DNA of 64,000 nt from Paenibacillus sp. SC116 (lineage in GTDB: Bacteria; Bacillota; Bacilli; Paenibacillales; Paenibacillaceae). A model generated the notes under the pieces. It made no database searches. It was not told where the DNA came from and was given only the letters and a program-made list of their open reading frames with translations. Made by a program: the position numbers and the translations under genes. The stretch covers positions 62,001 through 126,000 of the forward strand of contig NZ_JANIOF010000006.1 in the NCBI RefSeq assembly GCF_024733555.1, written 5' to 3'. Positions 34,716-43,556 of the stretch are shown here, one piece after another; the first letter of the stretch is position 1; each line of letters opens with the position of its first letter.

Positions 34716-36551
34716 ATGACAACAACTATGTTACTTGAAATAAATGCACTTCAGGTCTATTACGGGGACCGACTTATAGCTCATATTCCAGATGCAGTAC
34801 GTATGTATCGTGGAGAATGTATTGGTTTAATTGGCGAAAATGGAGCAGGGAAAACATCGTTATTGCGCGTATTGGCAGGACAGTTGGAAGCCGATGCGGG
34901 TCATGTACTGCGTCGCGGTACTATTGAGGTCGTCGGCCAATGGGATGAACGCAGTCAAATGGAGCAGTCGTCAGCTGAAATTCAAACGTTAAGCGGTGGT
35001 GAATGGACAAAGCGACGTATTGCGGCAGCCTTGGCAACAGGAGCCGATATATTGATGTTTGATGAGCCAACGAGCCATCTAGATGTTCAATCGATTCACG
35101 AGCTTGAGAAGCAAGTTCGTGCTTATGATGGGCTCATTATCGTTATTTCTCACGACAGAACGTTTCTGAATGAGGTGTGTACGAGAATTTGGGAGCTTGA
35201 AGATCAGAAACTGCACATATACAGCGGTGAACGGCCAGGTGCCTATAAGCAATACCGAGAAGAAAAAGAGCGGATAAATAAGGAAATGTGGCGGGCTTAT
35301 CATAATCGAGAAGCAGAGCGAGAAAGACTGAAAGAGATGATTGGAGAGAAGAAGGGCAGTGCAAGCAAAGCAAGCAGACCCAAAAAGGGGCTGACCAGTA
35401 AAGAAATGCGACTTGCTCGGCCTCATTTTAATCGCAAGCAAGCAAAGCAGGAAAAAACGGTTAAAGCAATGGAGCAGCGCCTAAGCAAATTGGTTTCTGT
35501 GCCGCGCCCGTATGAGGAAGAGAAGCTTGTATTTGATGTGAATTACCACAATCCTATACGAAGCAAGACGCTGTTAGAGGGTGAAGGTTTACAACTGCGG
35601 CTGTCTTCGGATCTCATGTCAGGTTCAGCATCACCTGATTCAGATTCAGATGTTGGTGACGGCACTTCTCGAATGATAGGTACAGATTCATCCCAAGAAG
35701 GCAGGATTTTGTTGTCCCCCCTATCGTTCCGCATTCGCCCAGGGATGAAAGTAGCGATTACCGGAAGCAACGGGTCAGGCAAATCAACGCTTTTGCATAC
35801 GCTGCTGCACGCATATGATCAAGCTTGTCAGGATGGAGAATGGAAGCGAGCAGCCGAACCAAAAGAACAGGGAGTTCTTGCAGAGGGTCAATGGCGACTG
35901 TCTCCTCGAGTGCAGGTTGGATATTTTGATCAGCGTGTAGACCAATTGGATAAAAATAAACATGCTGTGGAACAAGTGCGGACAACGACTTCTTATTCAG
36001 AGTCAATCGTTCGGATTGCACTCGCAAGACTGCATCTATCGGGGCGCTTGGCATTGCAGCCAGTAGGTACATTGAGCGGCGGGGAAAGAGTAAAGGTGCA
36101 GCTTATTAAGCTGCTGCTAAGCGGCTGCAATGTGCTAATTCTTGACGAGCCAACAAATTACTTGGATATTCAAGCTCGTGAACAGCTGGAGCGGGTACTG
36201 AAAGATTACCCTGGAACCGTGTTGTTCGTCTCCCATGACCGCGCATTCGTATCGGCTGTAGCTACACATGAGCTTCGTGTTGATCATACGGCACCTTATT
36301 TTACAGCAATGGACGACGTGAATGTGAATGGAGCACCGGAGCATACACAGCAAAATGGGCAATCCGTAGGTGCGATCGAGGGTAGCGGATCAGTGACAGC
36401 TAAGCCGAATGAAGAAGAGCGCATGCGATTTGAGCTGGAATGGAATCGTGTGCTGTCAGCATTATCACTTCCTCAATCTGACGATGCCAAAGCAGAACTG
36501 GAGCAGCAGTACAGCCAGCTTCTTGTGCAGCGGAGAAATTTGAAGTTGTAA
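34716..36551 (+). CDS. ABC-F ribosomal protection ATPase (Vga/VmlR type)
   Basis: Soluble twin-ABC protein of 611 residues, no membrane domain. Domain 1: Walker A GENGAGKTS, signature LSGGEWTKRR, Walker B ILMFDEPTSHLD. Domain 2: GSNGSGKST, LSGGERVKVQ, LILDEPTNYLD. The basic helical linker (residues about 190-270) forms the arm that reaches the peptidyl transferase centre, displacing antibiotics such as lincosamides, streptogramin A and pleuromutilins. An acidic Ser/Asp-rich insertion (about residues 297-330) precedes domain 2. Expression is controlled by the attenuator in its leader. The exact drug range cannot be read from sequence. Confidence 0.9.
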   Translation: MTTTMLLEINALQVYYGDRLIAHIPDAVRMYRGECIGLIGENGAGKTSLLRVLAGQLEADAGHVLRRGTIEVVGQWDERSQMEQSSAEIQTLSGGEWTKRRIAAALATGADILMFDEPTSHLDVQSIHELEKQVRAYDGLIIVISHDRTFLNEVCTRIWELEDQKLHIYSGERPGAYKQYREEKERINKEMWRAYHNREAERERLKEMIGEKKGSASKASRPKKGLTSKEMRLARPHFNRKQAKQEKTVKAMEQRLSKLVSVPRPYEEEKLVFDVNYHNPIRSKTLLEGEGLQLRLSSDLMSGSASPDSDSDVGDGTSRMIGTDSSQEGRILLSPLSFRIRPGMKVAITGSNGSGKSTLLHTLLHAYDQACQDGEWKRAAEPKEQGVLAEGQWRLSPRVQVGYFDQRVDQLDKNKHAVEQVRTTTSYSESIVRIALARLHLSGRLALQPVGTLSGGERVKVQLIKLLLSGCNVLILDEPTNYLDIQAREQLERVLKDYPGTVLFVSHDRAFVSAVATHELRVDHTAPYFTAMDDVNVNGAPEHTQQNGQSVGAIEGSGSVTAKPNEEERMRFELEWNRVLSALSLPQSDDAKAELEQQYSQLLVQRRNLKL

Positions 36552-36712
36552 TCGCGTGATAGCAGGCAAAAGCAAATGCAAGAGAATTGCAGTAAACAAA
36601 AAAGGATAGCGCTGACGAACAGGCGAACATCATTGCTTGTTGCTGCCCTCTGATCTTGCTATGATGACGATAAATGATTTCTGATAATAGGAGAGGGTGG
36701 AGGGAATATACG

Positions 36713-37255
36713 ATGTTTATTATTCAAGGCAGTGCGCGTGAACAAGGGAATACAGAACAGTTGACAGAGCTTCTTACAGAAGGCTTGGATGCAACGACTA
36801 TCCGATTGTGCGAATATGAGATTGAGCAAATTGTAGATAAGCGCCACGCGACTGAAGGATTTGAGCCTGTTGAGGGCGAGCTGCGTACAATCGTAGAGCA
36901 GATGCTGGAACATGATACGCTTGTATTTGCTACACCGCTATATTGGTACGGCATGTCTGGATTAATGAAAGTGTTCATTGATCGTTGGTCCCAATGTTTA
37001 CGTGATGAGCAGCTTCAATTTAAAGAGCGGATGAAAGGAAAAAAAGTGTACCTTGTTGTCGTTGGTGGACCGAATGCGAAAATGACAGGGTTGGCGTTCG
37101 TGCAGCAGTTCCGTCATATTTGTGAGTTTATGGGGATGTCGTTCGAAGGATGGATTATCGGGCGTGGTTCAAAGCCTGGTGATGTGTTGGAAGATAAGCA
37201 AACCATTGCAGAAGTTCAGCAGCTTAATTTGCAATTCCGTCAATTGCAAAGCTAA
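36713..37255 (+). CDS. flavodoxin-fold NAD(P)H-dependent reductase
   Basis: 180-residue protein of the NADPH-dependent FMN reductase/YwqN group. FIIQGSAREQGNTEQL forms the FMN phosphate loop, and TPLYWYGMSGLMKVFIDRW is the conserved flavin-contact segment. Likely reduces quinones or flavin-linked substrates. ATG 36713 is behind GGAGGGA. A perfect terminator follows. Confidence 0.82.
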   Translation: MFIIQGSAREQGNTEQLTELLTEGLDATTIRLCEYEIEQIVDKRHATEGFEPVEGELRTIVEQMLEHDTLVFATPLYWYGMSGLMKVFIDRWSQCLRDEQLQFKERMKGKKVYLVVVGGPNAKMTGLAFVQQFRHICEFMGMSFEGWIIGRGSKPGDVLEDKQTIAEVQQLNLQFRQLQS

Positions 37256-37289
37256 TTAAACGAATTAGACAGCAGTAGACAACAATAGT

Positions 37290-37337
37290 GTCCATTCGTC
37301 TCTTACCACCATTTTGTCAGACGAATGGACTTTTTTT
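37290..37337 (+). terminator. terminator after the FMN reductase gene
   Basis: GTCCATTCGTCT (37290-37301) and AGACGAATGGAC (37319-37330), then TTTTTTT. Confidence 0.9.
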
Positions 37338-37391
37338 ATGTTACAATAGTTGCACTAGAGAAATGACTACGGAAGGAGAGGTGTACTGCCA

Positions 37392-38960
37392 ATGCGAATG
37401 AACAACCTATTTCATTTTACCGAGCATCATCGTTATGTAGCTTACAGGGAATTCAGCCTTAGTCAGCTTGATCAACGTATGCTCTCACAAGTTTACCAGC
37501 CGATAATAGGGGCGTTTGCTATTGGTTTGTATCACTTCTTGTATCAGCATATCGCCGCAGATAAGGTAGGATATTCTGCGATGGACTCGCAGCGCAAGCT
37601 GTTCTTGCTGCTAGGGATTGAGCCTAGCGAAAAGGGAAGAGCTTATTTTATTGAGCAGACAACAAAGCTGGAGGCCGTTGGATTGCTGCAAACTTCCCGT
37701 CTTATGTTTCAGGATTCGGAAGATTACATGTTCGAATATGCGCTGCAGTCTCCATTGTCACCAGATGAATTCTTCAGTACACAGCATTTAACGCTGTTGC
37801 TTCGTGATAAGGTTGGGAAGTATACGGTGTTGTCCTTGCGAGAACAATTTATGACGGACGAGCCTTTTGCGCAGCTCCAAGCAGAAGCGCATCGCGAAAA
37901 TATATCGGTGCCTTTCTATGAAATGTTCCGTTTAAATACGCATGTCATTGATTATGAGTTGGAGCAGGCGCTGCATGAAGTAGCTCCAAGCCGAAGAGGT
38001 GCGACCGCACAAGATTCTACACAAGAAGAACCAGTATTGAATTACGCAGATATCATTACGCGCTTCCCGAAATATTCGTACAATCGCCCTTATGTGGAGA
38101 AGCTGCGCTTGGATCGTGAAGGGATGGGTATTCTAGATTATATCGCCCGCAAGTTCGAGCTTACTCCGGTAGAAATTTGTCGCTTGCTTGATGAAGATGG
38201 CGTGTTTAATACGGAAGGACGTCTGGTCCTTGACGAGCTTCAGCATCGAGCACATCTGCAATTCCGTCAGACGAAGCGCCGTGGGGAATGGCGTGAGCGT
38301 GAGCAGCAGAAGATAGAACAAGTGCAGAAGGAACAAAAAGGTCAACGTTCAGCATCTAATGAGATGCATTCCTTAGATCGAGCTGCCGCAGAGATACAAG
38401 AGGAAGTCGCTGTAGAGATGGAGTTCTATGTAGAAGTTGCACCGCAATGTAAGGATAAGTGCGATGTTCATCAATACAATATGATGCTTCGCAACGCTCC
38501 CTATACGAAGCTGCTGGAGAAGTATTTCCCTGGGGCAGTGCCAGACTCATTTTTAGATATGTTTACGAAAATTGACTTGAATTATAAGCTGCCTGACGAA
38601 GTGATTAATGTTCTTATTCATTATATTATGACGCTGACCACACAAGAAGGAACACAGCGCATTAGTGGCAATTTCGTTGAGCGTATTGCCTCGAATATGC
38701 TTGTGAAACAAGTTCGAACTTATGAACAAGCGGTTCAATATATTAGAACTCAATCATCTTTGACGACGGAATCGGCTAGTCGTACAGGACAAGCTGGATC
38801 GAAGCCGCGTGCCGCAGGTGGAAGAAGCAATTCACGCTATGCGAAGCAGCAGCGTCCAGCAATCCCAGTTGTGCAGCCCTCGACGGAATCCGTTGCTTGG
38901 TCCCAATCTGACCGGGAGCGGGCGTTGGAGTTGGCTCGTCGATTGGATGAAAATAGTTGA
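37392..38960 (+). CDS. replication initiation protein DnaB (primosome)
   Basis: 522-residue DnaB of the Bacillus type (not the helicase): with DnaD and DnaI it loads the DnaC helicase at the origin and anchors it to the membrane. YQPIIGAFAIGLYHFLYQH marks the N-terminal winged-helix part, and LNYKLPDEVINVLIHYIM the C-terminal DnaB/DnaD (YxxxIxxxW-type) domain. Directly upstream of dnaI, as in Bacillus. Confidence 0.92.
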   Translation: MRMNNLFHFTEHHRYVAYREFSLSQLDQRMLSQVYQPIIGAFAIGLYHFLYQHIAADKVGYSAMDSQRKLFLLLGIEPSEKGRAYFIEQTTKLEAVGLLQTSRLMFQDSEDYMFEYALQSPLSPDEFFSTQHLTLLLRDKVGKYTVLSLREQFMTDEPFAQLQAEAHRENISVPFYEMFRLNTHVIDYELEQALHEVAPSRRGATAQDSTQEEPVLNYADIITRFPKYSYNRPYVEKLRLDREGMGILDYIARKFELTPVEICRLLDEDGVFNTEGRLVLDELQHRAHLQFRQTKRRGEWREREQQKIEQVQKEQKGQRSASNEMHSLDRAAAEIQEEVAVEMEFYVEVAPQCKDKCDVHQYNMMLRNAPYTKLLEKYFPGAVPDSFLDMFTKIDLNYKLPDEVINVLIHYIMTLTTQEGTQRISGNFVERIASNMLVKQVRTYEQAVQYIRTQSSLTTESASRTGQAGSKPRAAGGRSNSRYAKQQRPAIPVVQPSTESVAWSQSDRERALELARRLDENS

Positions 38961-39043
38961 CGGTTCATTGACATAAGGTGCTAAGCTGCTAGATATCGCG
39001 TGCAGCGTGCAACCTTGATGCTGAGAACGTAGAGGTGAACAAT

Positions 39044-40024
39044 ATGGAATCACTAGGTAGTGTGTTGAAGAAACTACCGCTTTCGCATCGGCGTCAGCAA
39101 GCAGAAGCCAAAATTGAAGAGCTGCTGCGTCACCCGGTAGTTCAGGAATGGTGGAAGCAGCATCCTGAGATTGATCAAAGTACGATGAGAATAAACATTA
39201 ATAAGTTGTATCAGTATGTAAAAGAACATGACGGATGCAGCAATTGCCCCAGCTTGGCGGAATGCCGTAATGATTTGCCAGGGCATTTTACGAAGCTCTC
39301 TGCTACTACCTTGAATGGGCGGGTCATTATTGATGACCGCAAAGTGCCTTGCCAAAGACAAGCGGCCCATGATCGCCAGCAGGTTGTACGCAAGCGTGTC
39401 CGTTCATTCTTTGTCGATGAAACAGCATTGAAGCAAGGCTACTCAGCAGCTGAGATGATAACGATCGACTATGAACGTGGACCTGCTGTTCAACAGGTAA
39501 TGGACTATGTTGTGCAAGCGAAAGAGAATGGATTATCATCACGAGGATTGTATTTGTCAGGTTCCTTTGGTACGGGGAAAACGTTCTTGATGGGCTATAT
39601 GCTGCATAAGTTGGCGCAGGAGAATCATACAGGCGTGATCGTCTATATGCCAGACTTCGTGGAAGACTTGAAATCCATGTTCCAAGAACCGCAGCGACTT
39701 CGTGAAACCATCGAAATGATGAAAGAGACCGATTTGCTCGTATTTGACGATATTGGTGCAGAAAATATGACGCCGTGGGTACGTGACCATGTGCTTGGCT
39801 CGATTTTGAATTATCGAATGAACAATAAGCCAACGTTCTTTACTTCGAATTATGACTTTGATGCTTTGCTGAGGCATTTCAGCTATACGCGTGAAGGTGA
39901 AGATATTCATAAGGCAGAGCGGTTAATGGATCGGATTAGACCATACGTAGATATGGTACAAGTTAGTGGCCGGAACAAGCGTGGCGGCAGCAGCGATAGC
40001 TCGGATACCAATCACTATATATAA
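39044..40024 (+). CDS. primosomal helicase loader DnaI
   Basis: 326-residue AAA+ ATPase that loads the replicative helicase. Walker A GSFGTGKTFL, Walker B LLVFDDIGAE, sensor motif TSNYD; the N-terminal domain has a zinc-binding group CSNCPSLAECRNDLPGH. ATG 39044 is six bases after AGAGGTG, inside which an in-frame GTG lies. Coupled to dnaB. Confidence 0.94.
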   Translation: MESLGSVLKKLPLSHRRQQAEAKIEELLRHPVVQEWWKQHPEIDQSTMRININKLYQYVKEHDGCSNCPSLAECRNDLPGHFTKLSATTLNGRVIIDDRKVPCQRQAAHDRQQVVRKRVRSFFVDETALKQGYSAAEMITIDYERGPAVQQVMDYVVQAKENGLSSRGLYLSGSFGTGKTFLMGYMLHKLAQENHTGVIVYMPDFVEDLKSMFQEPQRLRETIEMMKETDLLVFDDIGAENMTPWVRDHVLGSILNYRMNNKPTFFTSNYDFDALLRHFSYTREGEDIHKAERLMDRIRPYVDMVQVSGRNKRGGSSDSSDTNHYI

Positions 40025-40189
40025 TTGGAACGGCGCGAATAAGCGAGGACTTGAACGTAAGACAGCAACTTGCATTGCATTTCCCGTTCGCTCGTGCACT
40101 CGTTTAATGGAAACTAAGTGAACTTTGTTCCAGTACACATGAGCTGGACATGACGGAGCATAATAGGATATAGACAACAAAGAAGTCCG

Positions 40190-40222
40190 TGCTGATCGAA
40201 TAGATAGCCGGACTTCTTGTGT
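40190..40222. terminator. shared terminator between dnaI and the yqzM-like gene
   Basis: AAGAAGTCCG (40190-40199) and CGGACTTCTT (40209-40218); it can serve dnaI and, on the minus strand, the small convergent gene. Confidence 0.65.
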
Positions 40223-40267
40223 ACTTAAGTAATTGATCACGGTATTACGGGTAACGTCGAATGAAGG

Positions 40268-40417
40268 TTAAGATATGATGAACTTTATAATGACCATGCC
40301 AAAAAAGACAACTGCCATAAAGCCAAACATGACACCGAAGCCCATAAACGTATCTGAGAAGTCATTGCGTGGTTCTTCATTCACATGATTACGAGGATCT
40401 ACTGTATTCGCTTTCAT
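40268..40417 (-). CDS. YqzM-like single-helix membrane peptide
   Basis: 49 residues with AGGAGG seven bases before the ATG. A polar N-terminus (EEPRNDFSDTF) is followed by one membrane segment (GVMFGFMAVVFFGMVIIKFI), as in B. subtilis YqzM. Function unknown. Confidence 0.65.
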   Translation of the reverse strand: MKANTVDPRNHVNEEPRNDFSDTFMGFGVMFGFMAVVFFGMVIIKFIIS

Positions 40418-40661
40418 CGACGTTCCTCCTAACTGTATCGTTCAGCTGCTGTGACGTAGGTCATGATCTGAACAGGTATTTTAATCCAATTATTTTTTAG
40501 TATAGCGAACACACTAGGCAGCTGTAAAGTTTAACCTTGTCGATTTTGTGACAAATTCTAAACAAATCAACATCTATATTGCGCATAGCTTTTCGAGTTG
40601 TGGTATACTTTACATGTATAAGGTGATAATCTGTTATTTACTATAAAGGAGGAAGTTACTT

Positions 40662-40982
40662 ATGGCTATCGTAAACGTATCTGATCAGTCTTTTTCAGCA
40701 GACGTAGAAAATAAGCAAGGTGTAGTATTACTTGATTTCTGGGCTCCTTGGTGCGGTCCTTGCAAAATGCTCGCTCCTATTCTTGAAGAGCTTGATACAG
40801 AAGTAAACGGCGGCGCAGTTGTTGCTAAAATCAACGTGGATGAGAACCCTGAATCTGCATCCCGTTTTGGTGTAATGAGCATCCCGACTATTATCGTCTT
40901 CAAAGACGGTCAACCTGTTGATAAAGTAGTTGGTCTAAACTCCAAAGAAGCGCTTAAAGGTCTTATCGACAAGCACAAATAA
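40662..40982 (+). CDS. thioredoxin TrxA
   Basis: Canonical thioredoxin, 106 residues, active site WCGPC in FWAPWCGPCKMLAPIL and cis-Pro loop MSIPTI. General cytoplasmic disulfide reductant. Strong AAAGGAGGAAG site; an extended -10 (TGGTATACT, 40601-40609) lies upstream. Followed by uvrC after a terminator, as in Bacillus. Confidence 0.95.
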   Translation: MAIVNVSDQSFSADVENKQGVVLLDFWAPWCGPCKMLAPILEELDTEVNGGAVVAKINVDENPESASRFGVMSIPTIIVFKDGQPVDKVVGLNSKEALKGLIDKHK

Positions 40983-40997
40983 GAGCTGATTTGAAAG

Positions 40998-41050
40998 AAT
41001 AGCCCCTTAACTCCGCAATTTCGTTGCGGATGATTTAGGGGTTATTTTTT
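40998..41050 (+). terminator. terminator of trxA
   Basis: Outer stem AATAGCCCCTTAA/TTTAGGGGTTATT with an inner CCGCAA/TTGCGG stem, then TTTTTT. Confidence 0.85.
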
Positions 41051-41171
41051 ATATGTTCTTACCCAAATATTTCGAGTGCAAAGGATTTTGTTTGTAAAGG
41101 TCTATCGTTTAAAATAGAAAGAGAAATAAACGTTGCAATGCTGTTTTGGGAAGTGGGGAGGAGGGAACAGA

Positions 41172-43397
41172 TTGAGTGAGCATCATTCGAATGATCAAGC
41201 TGCTAAAGAAGACAAGTCTGCAGCCAATTGGCGATCAGAACGCTGGAAGGAACGCTGGAATGATCGTTATGCCCCTTCAGAAGAACAGGATTTAGCAGCT
41301 GAAGAGATAGCAGAGCGGGAGCAAGCGTTGGGGAGAATTCATAACAAATTGGCTTTGCTGCCGGATTTGCCAGGTTGTTATTTGATGAAGAACAAGGACG
41401 GAACGATCATATACGTGGGTAAAGCCAAAGTGCTGAAAAATCGTGTTCGTTCCTACTTTTCAGGAAGTCATGATGGCAAGACCCAACGTCTCGTATCGGA
41501 AATACGGGATTTTGAATATATCGTCACGGGAAGCAATATGGAAGCACTCATTTTGGAGTGCAACCTAATTAAGAAGCATCATCCACGATACAATGTATTG
41601 CTGAAGGATGATAAGAGCTTTCCTTATATAAAGATTACGAATGAGCGCCATCCAAGGCTGGAAGTAACTAGACGTGTGCTGAAGGATAAGGCGAAATATT
41701 TTGGTCCCTATCCAAATGCCTATGCGGCGCATCAGACCAAAAAGCTGCTTGATCGCTTGTACCCATTGCGAAAGTGCAGCGGTACAGAGGGGCGAGCTTG
41801 CTTGTACTACCATATCGGACAGTGTATAGGACCATGCGCACGAGAGGTATCGCTAGAAGAGTATGAAGCGGTGACGTTGAAGATTACGCAATTTTTGAGC
41901 GGCGGCCAAGAAGAAGTGAAGAAGGAATTGCAGCGCAAGATGAGTGAGGCTGCAGAAGAACTGAATTTTGAGCGTGCCAAGGAATATCGCGATCAATTGC
42001 AGGCGATCGAGGCGATTAATGAGAAGCAGACGATTAATTCGGCGGATCTGAAAGATAGAGACGTATTTGGGTTCGCGATCGACAAAGGCTGGATGAGTGT
42101 ACAAATCCTTTATATTCGTCAAGGCAAAATGGTGGAGCGACACACAACTACGTTTCCATTTTACGGAGATGCTTATGGTGACTTTATGTCGTTCATTACG
42201 CAGTACTATAGTGATAATCCTGCGCTGCCGAAAGAGATTTTGCTGCCGCAGGCGAACAGCAGTGAGTGGTCTGTAGAAGAGGAGGAATCAGAGCAACCAT
42301 CTACTCCTCGGATCGTAGATCCTCATGCGAAAGCTTTGGCACGGCCTCTATTCTGGTCTGAAGAGCAGCTGTTGGCTGCGGATGAGGAAGATGAAGGGCT
42401 CGAAGCGGATGCTGCTGTTTCTTCTGATTCCGTGGATGGGGCTGCTAGTGACGAACGCATAAATAACAACGATTCTGAGCAAGCTTCACGCGAAGAGGAC
42501 GAGCAAATATCAAGTGCAGAAGCGCTTCAGCAATGGTTGAATGTAAAAGTGCGTCTACCGCAGCGTGGTCTGAAAAAGCAGATGGTACGAATGGCTATTG
42601 ATAATGCTCGTGTCACGCTGGAAGAGAAGTTTAAACTGCTGGAGCGTGATGAAGAGCGCACGTCCCGTGCAGCGGAGCGACTAGGAGAAGCGTTGGGAAT
42701 CGGAAATGCACAGCGTATCGAGGCGTTCGATAACTCCAATATTCAAGGTGCGAACCCTGTATCTGCTATGGTGTGCTTTATTGATGGCAAGCCAGCCAAG
42801 AAAGAGTACCGCAAGTTCAAAGTCCGTACGGTGGTAGGGCCTGATGATTACGAAACGATGCGCGAAGTCATTCGTCGTCGCTATGAGCGTGTATTGAAGG
42901 AAGGGTTGGAACTGCCGGATCTCATTATCGTGGATGGCGGTAAAGGCCAGATGTCGGTTGCCTTGGACGTGTTGGAAAATGAGCTTGGCTTGGATGTGCC
43001 TGTATGCGGGTTGGTCAAAGATGAGAAGCATAAGACTGCTCAGCTGCTGACAGGCTTCCCGCCAGTACCCGTATCGCTTGCGCGCGATAGCCAAGAGTTT
43101 TATTTACTGCATCGCATTCAGGAAGAAGTACACCGCTTTGCGATTACATTCCATCGTGAGAGCCGGGCGAAGTCGATGGTAACGTCAACATTGGATTCCA
43201 TTCCTGGCATCGGGGAGAAGCGCCGCAAAATGCTGCTGAAGCATTTCGGCTCCTTAAAGAAAATTCGCGAAGCCTCAGTAGAAGAGTTCCGTCAAGTTGG
43301 AATTGGCGATAAGTTGGCCCGGACGATTTTGTCATCGTTACGGGAAGAGCAGGCAGATGTTGAACAGGTGTTAGAGTCAGAGGAAGCTGAAGAGTAA
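41172..43397 (+). CDS. excinuclease ABC subunit UvrC, long form
   Basis: Nucleotide excision repair nuclease, 741 residues against about 600 normally. Domains in order: N-terminal extension (about 60, Glu/Arg/Trp-rich), GIY-YIG nuclease ([20 protein letters not shown]), Cys-rich segment with [20 protein letters not shown] domain near residue 253 ([18 protein letters not shown]), an acidic insertion near 361-453, RNase H-like nuclease ([30 protein letters not shown]), and C-terminal helix-hairpin-helix pair ([17 protein letters not shown]). Start TTG 41172 behind GGGAGGAGGG. Confidence 0.94.
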   Translation: MSEHHSNDQAAKEDKSAANWRSERWKERWNDRYAPSEEQDLAAEEIAEREQALGRIHNKLALLPDLPGCYLMKNKDGTIIYVGKAKVLKNRVRSYFSGSHDGKTQRLVSEIRDFEYIVTGSNMEALILECNLIKKHHPRYNVLLKDDKSFPYIKITNERHPRLEVTRRVLKDKAKYFGPYPNAYAAHQTKKLLDRLYPLRKCSGTEGRACLYYHIGQCIGPCAREVSLEEYEAVTLKITQFLSGGQEEVKKELQRKMSEAAEELNFERAKEYRDQLQAIEAINEKQTINSADLKDRDVFGFAIDKGWMSVQILYIRQGKMVERHTTTFPFYGDAYGDFMSFITQYYSDNPALPKEILLPQANSSEWSVEEEESEQPSTPRIVDPHAKALARPLFWSEEQLLAADEEDEGLEADAAVSSDSVDGAASDERINNNDSEQASREEDEQISSAEALQQWLNVKVRLPQRGLKKQMVRMAIDNARVTLEEKFKLLERDEERTSRAAERLGEALGIGNAQRIEAFDNSNIQGANPVSAMVCFIDGKPAKKEYRKFKVRTVVGPDDYETMREVIRRRYERVLKEGLELPDLIIVDGGKGQMSVALDVLENELGLDVPVCGLVKDEKHKTAQLLTGFPPVPVSLARDSQEFYLLHRIQEEVHRFAITFHRESRAKSMVTSTLDSIPGIGEKRRKMLLKHFGSLKKIREASVEEFRQVGIGDKLARTILSSLREEQADVEQVLESEEAEE

Positions 43398-43497
43398 TAG
43401 CTGCTGAACGGGTATTCTCTTAATACTGTAATCGGATGTTCGTGGTATTGCTTGCTGGCCAATTGTATTCAATGATATAAAAATAATTCAATTCACA

Positions 43498-43552
43498 AAA
43501 AAAGGCTCCCAACAGTCCGACGTAAAGTCAGGCTGAAGGGAGTCTTTTTATT
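43498..43552. terminator. bidirectional terminator between uvrC and the CPBP gene
   Basis: AGGCTCCC/GGGAGTCT outer stem with an inner CAGTCCGAC/GTCAGGCTG stem; A-run on the left, T-run on the right. Confidence 0.8.
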
Positions 43553-43556
43553 ATAG

